Shown: positions 1-33,880 of the stretch, one piece after another
How positions within the stretch are numbered: position 1 is the first letter of the stretch
Layout: every line of letters begins with the position of its first letter
Origin: Escarpia spicata
Taxonomy: Eukaryota; Annelida; Polychaeta; Sabellida; Siboglinidae
Direction of reading: 5' to 3'
Length of the DNA: 64,000 bases
Assembly (NCBI GenBank): GCA_963995525.1
Contig: OZ023205.1
Span: forward strand, 60,795,404 to 60,859,403
Notes under the pieces: model-generated
The model's database searches: none
Seen by the model: the letters and a program-made list of their open reading frames with translations, nothing else
What the model was told of the DNA's origin: nothing
Program-made: the position numbers and the translations under genes

Positions 1-827
1 ATTGAAAATTATCCAGTCATGTAATTGTAATTTATCAATGTAACTGTAACCGTAAATGTTACCCAGCATGTAACACAAGCCACAGTTGGTTGAAATTAGT
101 TTTATTATGACAACCTGACCTGCCGACATCCACTGATCTAGTGAGCAATTTCATAGGCTGAGGTTAAATTCAGAGTTTCGCAGTGATCAGCCAGGGGTAC
201 TGGCTGGCACTGACGTAATCAGCAGCAACGATCCCTGGCGAGCGAGGATGGATCTGCTGTATCAGTATGTACAGGTTTTAAACATCAGACTGATTGACAC
301 TCAACCTCAGCCTCAGGCCTCTTTCTGCAAAATTTTCTGTTTCGAATAGGCCCTAGACTAGTGAATGTTTGTGTAAATTGTTAAAACTAAAATGCCCACG
401 TAAAATTGCACATTTGAAATTGAATTGTTCAACGTTACATTTTGAAATTTGATGCACAGCCTTGCAGGCCTAATTTCTAATGATATTTGTTTACAATATT
501 ACTTGGACATGTCACATATACAGCTGCAGTGTAGTGTTATTCATAAATTAATTTTATAAAAAACAGTGTGAATATTCGTAAGACAAATTTGCAAAGGTTT
601 TTTCAACCCGTCCTTTTTTCAAAGGGTTTCTAATCTGCAACTTGAAAGTGGATTAAATTTGGAATTATTTGCTAGAAAAAAAATGACTTTGTTACTTGGC
701 CAGAGCGCTGATTGCATTTGAATCAGTTTACAAACTGTCTAAAAACAGCATCCACTGTCCGACACTGCTAAGTACGTAATTAGTTCTAAGTGAAAGTAAA
801 ACTATTATGTAAACGATATGCACTTAC

Positions 828-954
828 CCCCGTTCGCCGCGCCATGTTCAATCGAAGCAGGAGCAGAACCTCGCCGCTCAAAACGACGCTGGCTGCTACC
901 TCTATCATTGCCACCATGTTCGCGTCCTCTAAATCGTCCTCGCCTCAAAAACAT
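828..954 (-). CDS. Candidate first coding exon of an RGG-rich protein
   Basis: Read on the minus strand, an ATG at 954 opens 42 codons that end in a consensus splice donor (GGGG|GTAAGTG) with the exon boundary at 828, phase 1. The peptide is rich in Arg and Gly (begins MFLRRGRFRGREHGG) and contains RGR, RGS and RRG clusters, as in RGG-box RNA-binding proteins. Nothing in the first 827 bases clearly continues it, so later exons would lie outside the window. The reading rests on composition plus one strong donor. It may instead be a chance ORF, and no homologue is recognised. Confidence 0.35.
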
Positions 955-1319
955 GGTTAATTAATGTAGTAACATTTCTCAGGAAACAGGCACAAAGTAT
1001 TGTCAACAAAATTCGATACGTAATGGTAAAGACTTTCACGGTTCCAGTTCCAAGAACTATCGACTTGAACCACGAGAGCATCCAACGTCTGCGCATCCAG
1101 TTTGCATTTCCCTCCTTTAAATCTATAGTAGCCCCACCATGCGGCAAAAGAAAACTACCGCCTCAAAACTATTTTATTCACTGCTCCTCGCCTCATCTAT
1201 AGTGTAGTTATAGGATGTGATGTGTATTGGAATCTGCTGCGCGTTGCTAGGTTTATGAAGAGAAAGAGAGTCACGGAATAAGGGTGGAAAATGGCAATGC
1301 CCTTTAATTACATGTAGTC

Positions 1320-2923
1320 AATAGTAATAGGAAAATAATTATGTCCTCCCCAAATAAATCTTGTGCACTTGATCCATTTCCAACAATACTGCTAAAAGCA
1401 TGTCTCGATACACTAATTGGACCTATAACAAATATTATAAATGCATCACTTTGCTCTGGCTGTTTTCCTGATGATTTTATATACGCCACTTCTTAAGAAG
1501 TCATTTCTGCCTAAGCAAGACCTAAACAGTTATATACTTATTTCTAATCTCAGCTTCATTTCCAAAATACTAGAAAAGGTTGTAGCAAGTCGTCTAAGGT
1601 CTCACATTAGCACAAATGTATTAACTAATGTGTCACAATCAGCATATATGCAGTTTCATTCAACAGAGACTGCCCTCTTAAAGGTTCATAATGACATTAA
1701 CTTGAACATTAATAATGGTAAAGTGACTGCACTTACCTTACTAGATCTCTCTGCCGCGTTTGACACGATTGATCACAGCATTCTCATCGAACGCATATTA
1801 AAGTGGTACGGCATATCTGCCACAGCTCTAAGCTGGTTTTCTTCGTATCTAACTGATAGATACCAAACTATAAAGATTGGGAACTGCTTTTCAGCTGCAC
1901 TGCTGGCTTTATTTGGTGTTCCCAGGGTTCTGTTCTTGGGCCTTTGCTTTTTACTCTTTACACCACGCCACTAAGCTCGGATACAAATCGCTCCCTTAAC
2001 CAACTTAGTGATTGCCTTCAAGATATCTTCCATTGGATGACTGACAGCAAGTTGAAATTAAACGCAAATAAAACTGAATTGATCATTATTGGTACTCCAA
2101 TGCAACGTTGTAAACTGGATGGTTTTTTCCCTACGCGTATTTTGAATCAGTATATCACGCCAGCAACCTCGGTGCGGAATCTAGGAGTGATCTTTGATAG
2201 TAACTTCAATTTCCGACAACATATATCTCAAACATGTCGCTGCTGTTTTTATCATATTCGTGATCTTCGCCGTATTCGCCGGTATATGTCATTTTCTGTT
2301 GCTAAGACTATTGCAACAGCGCTTGTTAGCAGCAGACCTGACTATTGCAATTCCCTCCTTTATAATATCGCTAGCAAGGATATCACAAAACTTCAGCGTG
2401 TCCAAAATTGTCTAGCAAGAGTAATTACAAGATCTCCTCGTTTTTCTCGCTCTGTGCCACTTTTGAAATCTTTACATATATCGTAGACTATTTAAGATCT
2501 GTACCATTACATACCAGGCACTGTCCAATAAGCAACCATCTTATTTGCATTTATTGCTTACTCCTGTAAGAAAATCTATCCAGCTTCGATCATCTAGTTC
2601 TGACCTACTTTTTGTTCCTAGAGTCAACACTAACATTGGAACTAGGGCTTTTTCTGTTGCTGCACCAACTTTTTGGAATATGCTTCCTCTTAGTGTTAGA
2701 TCAGTTGAAAATATAAAAAAATTCCGTCGTCATTGAAAAACGTATCTTTACAACCTTGCTTATCCACCGTAGCTCCCTAGCGCCTTGACCCATCTGTTGA
2801 CAACTGGAAAACTACTTATGGATTTTGAGATTGACCAACCCTTTTGTTTTGATGCGCCTCTGAGCTTGGTTTCCAGGGATTTAGGCGCAATAGAAGTTAT
2901 CTTGTTATTATTATTATTATTAT
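1320..2923 (+). mobile_element. CR1/L2-like non-LTR retrotransposon remnant (RT domain, 5' truncated)
   Basis: Two overlapping plus-strand frames carry reverse-transcriptase blocks. At 1441-1974 there is a fingers/palm segment with LDLSAAFDTIDH and the following WFSSYL block. At 1944-2486 there is the thumb region with KLKLNANKTE, NLGVIFDSNF and DYCNSLLYNI. The segment that should hold the catalytic YADD is missing at about 1975, where the frame also changes, so the copy is internally deleted and inactive. A further in-frame piece (2545-2736, with RAFSVAAPTFWNMLP) is the usual C-terminal tail. The element ends in a (TTA)n tail at 2906-2923. The layout matches CR1/L2-type elements; the exact clade is inference. 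Confidence 0.8.
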
Positions 2924-3131
2924 GAATGAAAGAGACCAACTATAAATGGCCAGCCAGGTTGTTATTAATACATGGTCATTAGTAACACTTATCATTTTAC
3001 TGTCATAATGAATATATTGCAACTGATTGGTAGGTGTATTTACTGTTTGATAAAACCAACACTCATGCAATATATATAACCCCTGATCTGATCACGCAAA
3101 TTGAACCATGTAATATTTAATATTACTCGTT

Positions 3132-3288
3132 ATGTAGTACGTCATATTAGTATATGTATAGAACATGATGTACCACGGTAATGATAGATACCAGTACATT
3201 ATGTACACTAGTAGTAGTAGTACACCATATTAGTAGATGTATACGACATTATGGAATGGTAGATACCAGTACATTATGTACACTAGTA
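3132..3288. repeat. Two-copy tandem repeat, about 75-80 bp
   Basis: Two adjacent diverged copies share the block GATACCAGTACATTATGTAC followed by ACTAGTAGT (first near 3187, second near 3263). They lie immediately before a second copy of the CR1-like 3' tail. Confidence 0.55.
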
Positions 3289-3340
3289 GTGGTTTCCAAG
3301 GATTTAGGCGCAATAGAAGTTATCTTATTATTATTATTAC
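3286..3340 (+). mobile_element. Second copy of the CR1-like 3' tail
   Basis: The sequence GGTTTCCAAGGATTTAGGCG through the following TTATTATTATTA run repeats the 3' end of the element at 1320-2923 (near 2868-2923). Only the terminal about 55 bp is present, as expected for a severely 5'-truncated insertion. Confidence 0.65.
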
Positions 3341-3829
3341 TAAATGGTAAAGACAGACAATGGGCATTGCCGTCAACCTAGATAGCAAAAGGCAATTCCC
3401 CTTACAAACGTAGATGAGTCGTACATATCTGTCGATGGGAATGCCAATAATTAACTATCTAAACAGAATAAATGTGGGGCCCAGAAACCACCCAAACCAC
3501 CCAAACAACCCCACACAAAACTATTTCTAAACAATTTGTTTGATTTTAAAACACATGATACAGAAAAAGTCGTATTAGCATTCATACATTGTTGGAGTTG
3601 ATTTTATTTAAACAATTTGGTAATTAATTATTTAGGGTGGAACAAAAACAGTCCGTAAATGCTCAATGTTGTCTGACAATGAATGACATTTTATTTCACA
3701 ATCTATAATTTATTATTTATTATTACTACGTTAACTGTGTAAGTTTCAGGCGCCAAGTTCACTCGACTCTTTAGACTTCATGTTTATATTCATTTGCCTC
3801 CTCGGAGCATATTAGTCTTTGATCTAACA

Positions 3830-3955
3830 ATTGACAACTGGCTGGAATACTGCTTATGGATTTTGAGATTGACCAATCCTAGCGTATGTCTTGATGCGCC
3901 TCTGAGCTTGGTTTCCAAGGATTTACGCTCAGTAGAAGTTATTTAATCTTATCTT
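3830..3955 (+). mobile_element. Third copy of the CR1-like 3' tail
   Basis: About 120 bp match the 3' end of the element at 1320-2923. They include TTGACAACTGG, CTTATGGATTTTGAGATTGA, TGATGCGCCTCTGAGCTTGG and the TTTCCAAGGATTTA block. The copy is more diverged than the one at 3286 and has lost the (TTA)n tail. Confidence 0.65.
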
Positions 3956-4359
3956 TATTTGAACAAACATTTAAGATAGTTATTTTAGTTGTTTACTTTC
4001 TGTTGTAAGCAATTCCCCAGGTGGCGCCACAGCAGATACGCTAGTTGTGCATAATTCGTGAAATATTACACATTTCATCTGAATAGGAACAAAAGTGAAA
4101 TAGGGAAGAAATTAGAAGTTGTTCCACTGATATAAAGTGTTTTTTTCTCCATAATTAACATCAGCGTTTAACATTCAGCGAATGTATTAAGAACTATTTT
4201 AAACAATTGTTTCACTATATAGTTTCTCCTTATGCATTAAACATAGGGCGGTGTAGGACGCAGCCACTCACCACCCCTTATTTAAGGCTTACCAAAACGT
4301 CCAACTGCATCGATCCTCCCCTTGAAGCTCCAAAATACCCCCTTGATCGAGACTTACAA

Positions 4360-5598
4360 CAGACCTGCCACATTTTTTTGGGGTTGCAATCTGTATTTTT
4401 GACTTAAAATTCTGTAAGAATCTATATCAATCTGTATCATTCATATATACATATATATCGCACATACCATAACAACAAGTACGTAATTTCATTACTCACA
4501 CATTATACCCAACATCTTCCACAAACTACATTCATCACTGTGACTCAGCATGCGTTGCAGATTTAGCCAGTCTCAGCATATCAGCTGACACAGCCAACTG
4601 GTGGCAGCGGCTGTCGATGTTCAGTTTACACTGAAGGTACGGAGTAATGGTATCTGCATTCAAGCTGTGGCGTGCGTCTGTGTGTATTTTCCGCAAGATG
4701 GAAAACAGTCTCTCTATATCAGCATTGCTGCATGTGTGGGAGGCAGAGAAGCGGTGTCATCACCTTTGCCAACAGCGGGAAGCGGAAGGCTTGCAACGGC
4801 GTCAGACGAGACGTGGTCGATCTGCCGCGCTTGGCCATCCTCCTCCAGCATGGCGTCATCGGCCAACAGCTGAAAGTTCTCGTACTCATCTTTCAGATAT
4901 TCGGCATCAACGTCTGGAGCAAAACGGGCTGCTAGACGCACAATCGGCTCGTATGTGAGGTTCACACGGGCTGCAGGGTCGAGAACAGTCAAGTCGCGCA
5001 GCACCGGGTTGCCGAACATAGACTTTGCGACCATCTTGCGCACGACCGCACTGTAAAATGCGCGCACATCGTTTATGAATGACGCCCGGACGGCTGGCGT
5101 GACATCTTCACCCTCGAAGAAGGAGTGCACTATCAAACTGACCGTGATTGTCGAGTCATTGTGCTAGATGGAGCGATCGTCGAAGTTGATGGTGCGCAAA
5201 TCAACAACGTTACGGGTGTGGCGATTAGCTGTTTCCCGCCGTTGAGCCACCTGCAGCATTTTTCAGATCTACAATTTACGAACGCGCCATATATTGGCTA
5301 TTGCGCGCTACAACGGACTAAGTCACTGACTATTGTCGGTGCTTTAGTTCGTTCTTTCGATGTAGTTAGTCACTAAGTTAAACGATTACTTTATTGCACC
5401 GAAAGCTGTTGGTTTTTTCGACTGATGACTGCAATATAGTTTTGTGATGCATTCAAGTATATAGTGTAGCTATATAAAGATTTTTCTAAATGTTATTGAA
5501 ATCCGTATCAAAATGGAGTACGGCCGTATTACTAAAAAATAGACAAAATCCGTACCGGATACGTGTATTACCGTAATCCGTATCATGTGGCAGGTCTG
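4360..5598 (-). mobile_element. hAT-superfamily transposon remnant (transposase C-terminus, TIRs)
   Basis: The minus strand from about 5160 to 4540 encodes the C-terminal part of a hAT-type transposase. One frame (5136-4714) carries GEDVTPAVRASF, KMVAKSMFGNPVLRDLTVLD and YEPIVRLAARFAP. After a frameshift near 4740 a second frame carries the hAT dimerisation core ADIERLFSILRKIHTDAR and ends SATHAESQ-stop near 4545. The ends are inverted: CAGACCTGCCACAT at 4360 and its complement ending at 5598, a CAG-type hAT terminus. The flanks (CTTACAA / GTTACAG) look like a decayed 8-bp target duplication. Most of the N-terminal half is missing, so the copy is dead. Family assignment comes from ERLFS and the TIRs. 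Confidence 0.75.
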
Positions 5599-5954
5599 TT
5601 ACAGAAACCTCCAACTGCACCTCATTTAGGCCAAAAAGTGGGCCTGCACCCCCACATACGCACACAGGATCCACAAGATACACCCAACTAAGCTCCCATT
5701 GACGGTCACTCAATCAAAATGGGGGATATGCCCCTGGAACCGCGCCTGATTAATATTTTTAAATGCTGAAAAAATCGACTGTGTTTCCAATTTTGAAATA
5801 CTTTTTTTCTGCTACAGTTGATTACGCATTTCGAGAAATACTTTCCATTCGGCTTTGAGTTTGTATATGTTCTCCTTTCTGTTCTAAATAGATCGGGATG
5901 CATGCAGACTAACCTGGCGTTTAAAATGTTGTTATGATTGATCTTTGCTTAGCC

Positions 5955-6018
5955 AAGTGCTACCATCTACTGGATGGGAGCAATTGCTTGGCGTCTGTAG
6001 TCTCTAGATGGTAGCATT
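5955..6018. repeat. Short inverted repeat (13-bp arms)
   Basis: GTGCTACCATCTA near 5957 and TAGATGGTAGCAT near 6005 are near-perfect inverted arms around a loop of about 35 bases. It lies downstream of the P450 3' end. No RNA family is recognised. Confidence 0.5.
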
Positions 6019-6036
6019 TGCATACATAGTCTGCTG

Positions 6037-6550
6037 CCCGGCGTATGCGCGTGTATGTGGTGTGCGTGCGCGCGCGTGTGTGTATGTGTGTGTGCGTGCG
6101 TGCGTATAATTTTAGAATATCCAAAGGACACATTCGCTTTCCTCACGGCAAATCTACTTTCCGCTTATCCAAGCGAAACTGCTTGGAAATATTTGTTTCT
6201 TTTTCTCTCTTTGTTTCTATTTCTTTCTTTTGTTCTTTCTTTCTTTCTATTTCTTTCTTTCTTTCTGCCTGATGTAATCGTTGTTGATACTAAGGATATA
6301 CAGCAACACGAGCGAATAACTACTAATTGCTATACTCTAATCAGCGCAGTCTGCTGTCAATTTCGAGAAAATAACGATGTTCCACCGTCATATTGGCACT
6401 CGTGAAATGCGTCCATGTTTCTAAAGGGATGCACACATGTACGCGCGTGTGGGTGCGGGTGCGGTGCGTGTGCGCACTCACTCACTCATTCACTCACTCG
6501 CTCACTCACCCACTCACCCACCCACCCACCCACCCATCCATCCACCCACC
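6037..6550. repeat. Cluster of simple repeats: (TG)n, (TTTC)n, (ACTC)n/(CACC)n
   Basis: Three unrelated microsatellites follow one another: TG/CG-rich at 6037-6107, TTTC/TTTCT at 6197-6265 and ACTC grading into CACC at 6474-6550. The open frames here are low-complexity artefacts. Confidence 0.85.
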
Positions 6551-6594
6551 ATCCCAATCAATAATTCGATTGTCTGCGACATGACGAAGTCTCG

Positions 6595-6600
6595 TTTATT
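6595..6600 (-). terminator. Poly(A) signal of the P450 gene
   Basis: AATAAA on the minus strand, 22 bases past the P450 stop codon. It is the expected hexamer, although unusually close to the stop. Confidence 0.5.
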
Positions 6601-6621
6601 TCTGTTCTTACAATTTTGATC

Positions 6622-18157
<11,536 letters not shown>

Positions 18158-19429
18158 CGTTATAACGATTTCTTCGTCAGACGCAATATGTCGCGGTCGA
18201 CAACAACTCGATCTAGGTCAGTGTACGTCATTGCTGTACTGGTCAACTGTCGAGTTATTGATAAGCTTCGCGACGCGTGTTTGTCAACAATCAAAGTACA
18301 ATTTTCAGCGCTGTACCAATATGTGTACAACCCAGCTCGCGAAAACGCGCAGCGCGCCATTGATGCTTCGTGCAGGCTGGAGTATTAATTACAGGACGAG
18401 GCGTACTCCAGCCTTTCTGTGTCGCGTTACTGCTATATTGTATTATTGCGATTGTCGATATTGACTCTGTCTTGCTTACTTAAGCCTACTACGATTAAAA
18501 CAAATACGCCGTGTTTGGAAATGGAGACAACGAGAGCCATCTAGCTGGGGACTCCTCGATATGAAGGTCAAAAAGCTCTTAAACATCTTAAAATTTGTTT
18601 TTGCATAATAGGTTTCAAAGCAGACTATCGTTCACAAAATATTTGATTAACTTAGGACAAACAAAATAATACCAGTGTTTCCGGTAACTCGACCGTCCCT
18701 AGTATTTCCGTGCGACCCTATGAATTTTTTCAAGAGCAAATTTTTTTGGTTATGATGCCGACCCTCGACCCTTGCCTCAGAAAAAAATCAACGTGATAAA
18801 AAAAGACAACTAATCATTGCAAAAGTCCTGAAAAGCAGTCTTTTAAAGACTGCCGGAATTTTTTTTAGACCGACGAAAATAAAATGAAATATTACAATAG
18901 GTTTGCATACCCTATTTTGTTCGCATTAAAATGTTTTTCAAAATGTTTCCTACTTACCTGCTCCTCCCCATGTAATATATTTATTTTGAAGTATTTGCAT
19001 CCCTTTTTGCGGGTCGTATATCAACATCGCGTGTCATCTTTGCCAATTTGTTGTCGCTATACTTATATTCACTTCATCAACACTACTTGAACATTCTGCC
19101 AACGATCAGCTAAAGAATACATAAACACTTGAAATTTGTGTCTAGTGAAATTCCCCTGCCTCCAATTGACCTTTCGCCTGCAACACACCTGAACTATGCA
19201 GTTCACAGTGTACTAACCACTACGCAACACTGCCATAAGACACATATATTTTAATAAGTTGATATTCGCATAGCGGTTGAGTATAACGTTCTAGCTAGTG
19301 CGTTTTGAACTGCAATACAGAGGTGCACGGCTAAACACACTACTACACAGTAACATCGATATTACATAACGCAATCCTATCTGCACTTTCGGTTTCCATA
19401 TGGTATCATCATTTTTCTGAAATGTGAAG

Positions 19430-19745
19430 GATAGAGCATGTGTTAAAAATCCCTTGGAAATCATCATTAGATATTGTTTTGTACAGCGTTACGAACGTCT
19501 CCTTATTGAGATGCCAGAACGTTCTTACTAAACTTCCCAGTAATCGGTTGGCTTTCTTGACATTGTTCTCAATGTGGTCAGATAAACTGAGCTGTAGGTT
19601 AACAGCTAATCCGAGGTCCTTTTTTGAGGTTACAGCATCGAGTCAGTGACTGTCTCTATTTCCCATGTTCAGGATCACCCCTGGATTCTGGAGTTCCCAT
19701 ATTCTCAGAGCTGTATCACACTAGGTTGGCTGTTTTAAAAAATGG
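19430..19745 (-). pseudogene. Non-LTR reverse transcriptase fragment (thumb region)
   Basis: The minus strand reads KKDLGLAVNLQLSLSDHIEN then KKANRLLGSLVRTFWHLNKE and TFVTLYKTI, the characteristic block after the RT palm in jockey/CR1-type elements. Stops and the absence of flanking RT motifs show a small dead fragment. It lies in the shared upstream region of the P450 and GHL10 genes. Confidence 0.7.
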
Positions 19746-20062
19746 ATCTTCAACTCCACCTCACTTACGGTTGGCATCAAAGGCTTCCAGTTAAATTTCA
19801 AATTGCATACGTAGCTGCACAAACGAGGAACATTCTTTACCAAATTAGCTTACGGGTATCATCGAAAATTCGACCCCAATCATCGACCTAAGCGTATTCC
19901 ATAAAATATATACTTTGCGGGTTTACAGTATGACGCCACCACGCGGACGGCGGGTAAAGGTTACTTCCGTATCAGAGTGACGCAGTGGTATCAATAGTCT
20001 TCTTTATACATTCCGTCCGCTGAGCTCTTGGGTAACACCGCAGTCGCCAATACTCTTTCAAC

Positions 20063-30618
<10,556 letters not shown>

Positions 30619-30770
30619 ACATTTGCCATTGTGATGTATAATATAATCTGGTCGTAGCGATTGTTATCTATTGTTTGCCCCCAACCTGCCAGAGTAAAAT
30701 CTCTTCAAACAAAACGCAGCTGTGAATTTGCGATATTACTTTTCACGTATTCTGAACTTTGTTAAATAAT

Positions 30771-30776
30771 AATAAA
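30771..30776 (+). terminator. Poly(A) signal of the GHL10 gene
   Basis: AATAAA 153 bases past the TGA at 30616-30618, in an AT-rich 3' flank. Confidence 0.55.
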
Positions 30777-31624
30777 CATAGTGTAACTGAATCAAGTTAA
30801 ATAAGTGTACACAATTTTATATACCTGGAGGTTAGTTAGAAAACTTTCAGGACTGATATCAATAAGCCTCTTGATTGAAGATGAAGACTGCTTAGAAGCT
30901 TTACAAACTCACTTTGAACGACTTCTCTCTACGAATAGGGCCTGTGCGTGTGTTACGATACGTGGCGAGATTCCGCGCGAGTGGAGCCGACTGGCGACAG
31001 GAAGTAACTCGGCGCCTGCTTAGGGAATATGATGTTTTTAGTTTTGGGGTGTAATCACATGAATGCCATATAAAGACTGACAATAGTTCTGGTTTCTGAC
31101 TGATAACATTTAACTGAAGCGATGAGGGAAGAAAAAAAAATTCGGTAATCGTTTTAGCGGTGGCTGTAGCTGGATACCTGTAATACAGTCCGGATGATGA
31201 TGTTACGTACGGCTGACAAAACGCACGTTTGCGTTGAAAATAATTACCTACAACAGTTTCCCCATGGGATTAACTGTCTAGGAAAACAGAACAGTGTTAA
31301 TGAGATCTGTTGTATACTTACATATATCATATCATCCCCGAATGAAGCACAAACTGCCTTACGTCAAGTTACTACGTAAGCACATCGTCCGAGCATTATT
31401 ACAGGTATCCATTTATAACCAACGTTAATCTCGATTGCAGCGCAACGGATGTCGCCTGCTGTCTCCAAAGTGAAAACAATGGCGAGACTTACAGGCCCTA
31501 TAATAAAAGCACACTTGCCGTTCATTTGAGACCACCTCCAGCATTGACATTGACACAACAATAGTATAAGTAACTGTTAACATTGCCATCAAATAACATA
31601 TCAGATGGCAGTCAAACAGATAGA

Positions 31625-31918
<294 letters not shown>

Positions 31919-32309
31919 AGAGAGATGATAATTTTAAATACAAAGTTTGGAGATCTACAGTGCGCAGTCGAACCGAAATAGTCATCTTTGGGACAACGGC
32001 TCAACTGATCCTTAGCGGTGAATCATGGTCACTGATACACACTCGGAAAAACTCTTCATAGCTAATCCACAATATTACTATATGCAAAGTCCACGGTGTG
32101 CCTTGGCTCGAACACGGAAACGTCGTCTTCGTATTACAAATCCTGTGATGCACATTGACGAAGTAGCCAACAACATTCTACTCTATAAATCCGAGGGTCA
32201 TCTAAGAAGTGGTCGTCTTAACATAACTCTCTAATATATATCTATGACAAAGACGTTAGGCTAATTGGGTAGGCCCGTAGCGTGGTTGTTTTTGAGGTGT
32301 TGTTTTTTA

Positions 32310-32460
32310 GACCTCCAACTGCACACCTGTGAGACTCACGAAACACGTCAAACTGCACCCTCCCCCTGAAGCTTACAAAGACTTCCAAGTTCCAACTACA
32401 TCCTCACTGAGGCTTCCGAAACACCTCCTGTTACACGACTCCACCTCCAACCCCTGTACG
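32310..32460. repeat. Copy of a dispersed CTCCAACTGCA-type repeat
   Basis: ACCTCCAACTGCAC and CCTCCCCCTGAAGCTTAC here resemble segments at 4290-4350 (CCAACTGCATCGATCCTCCC, CTTGAAGCTCC), 5610-5690 (CCTCCAACTGCACCTC) and 39510-39530 (CATCCAACTGCATACC). The copies are short and diverged; the family is unknown. Confidence 0.35.
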
Positions 32461-33180
32461 GTACAGGTATAGGTCCACAGAGAAAAGGAGAACATACTGC
32501 TTTATAATATATGTCAGTAGTACTTCAGGCCATCTCAGACATCACCAGAGGAAGTGCCAATATCCCCATGGAGAAATTATAAAATAGCACCTGTCATGGT
32601 GGTCACGTAACCTAAGTCCTGGCGGAAAGAAAAACGCATGATATCAAGGTACGATGTACGTACGTGATAACTGTATCACTCCCTGTTAGCTTAACTAAGT
32701 ACCTATATAAGAACAGTATGTAAGAACGGAATTACCCACATTAACTAAGTGCCTAGTCGTGTAAAACGGATGACATAAAACTATGAGAAATATGATGTAT
32801 CTATAAAGATATAATCGCAATGAAAGATACTTTGTGAAAAATCTATTGCATATCCTAAGGAATTGGAGAAGTCATGTTTGTGGTGTGTGTCGAATGATTA
32901 GACATGATGCCTCGAACGGATGTGTGTGTGTATAAACTTACCATAAGCTTGTGCTTAGTAGTTTTAGTGGTAATTGTGTGTGTAACTAAAGGTAATTAGG
33001 GGTAACGAAGTGTAATTACGGGTAAATAAGGGTAAGTAAGAGGTAATTAGGGGTAATTAATGGGTAATCGCGAGTAATTAAGGGTAATTAGGGGTAACGA
33101 AGGGGTAACTGAGGATAACTAGAGGTAATTAAAGGTACATAAGAGGTAACTAGGTGAAGTTAAGGCTAACTGAGGGGTAA

Positions 33181-33648
33181 TTACGGGTGTACCTCTTGGA
33201 ATGGGTGGGTTCTCTTTCCAATCCGATGACGGCTTTGTTCCTCTTGATGTACCTCGGAAGTGTAACGTCCACACATCCCATCGGATGGTCTACGATGCGG
33301 TTGACGAAGAATGTGACATTCGTGACCACCTCGCAAGTTGTCTCGTCTCGTGAATTCACGTGCACATCTCACACATCTGTGCGTATCGTTTTTCTGTGAT
33401 TCGTTACATGGGGTCCAGCCGCATGACATCCTCGTGTGACGTAATAAGGTATATCGTCTCGCGAAGTCTCTTGTACATGTCGGACAGCGGTGCGTAGTGC
33501 TTTTAGGAGTATCGTCAGATGGTGCTACTCGTGCTGGTGGTTTGCTGTAGGCATGTTCGTCAGTGTAGGGTGTTGCACTTGAAGGCGCTACGTGTGGTAT
33601 CTGGATCGACGGTGATGAATGTGTCAGCCGTATGACGTTGTAAGTCAT
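33181..33648 (-). CDS. ORF with zinc-finger-like motifs inside the inverted-repeat element
   Basis: A 155-codon minus-strand ORF. After a Ser/Pro/Thr-rich N-terminus it has HRCPTCTRDFARRYTLLRHT with a downstream Cys (C2HC spacing), and HRCVRCAREFTRRDNLRGGH followed by ECH. A second frame opening at about 33696 (MKQHSGRHCGIV, then DTYDDLQRHTADT) also looks like a finger remnant, so the real protein may be frameshifted. A third frame at 33365-33150 continues with CVDVTLPRYIKRNKAVIGLE. No family is recognised. Confidence 0.35.
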   Translation of the reverse strand: MTYNVIRLTHSSPSIQIPHVAPSSATPYTDEHAYSKPPARVAPSDDTPKSTTHRCPTCTRDFARRYTLLRHTRMSCGWTPCNESQKNDTHRCVRCAREFTRRDNLRGGHECHILRQPHRRPSDGMCGRYTSEVHQEEQSRHRIGKRTHPFQEVHP

Positions 33649-33754
33649 CGTAGGTATCGAGGACGATCCCGCAGTGCCGACCGGAGTGTTGCTTCATCGT
33701 GGATGTATCTACAATTGCAGATGAGGCATCTTTGTACGTTTCTAAATCTGGACA

Positions 33755-33880
33755 GGTTCTAACCAGTTCTGACCGGTTTTATACGATTCTAACAACTTCA
33801 ATCCGGTTCAATCCGGTTCACAACGGTTCAAACAGGTTCTATCAGGTTCTGAAGGATTCTAACGGATTCTATCTGTTTCT
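33755..33880. repeat. Degenerate 10-11 bp tandem repeat (GGTTCTAACC-like)
   Basis: About twelve units of the type CCGGTTCTAAC / CAGGTTCTATC / CGGATTCTATC, in phase at 10-11 bp, inside the inverted-repeat element. Confidence 0.75.
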
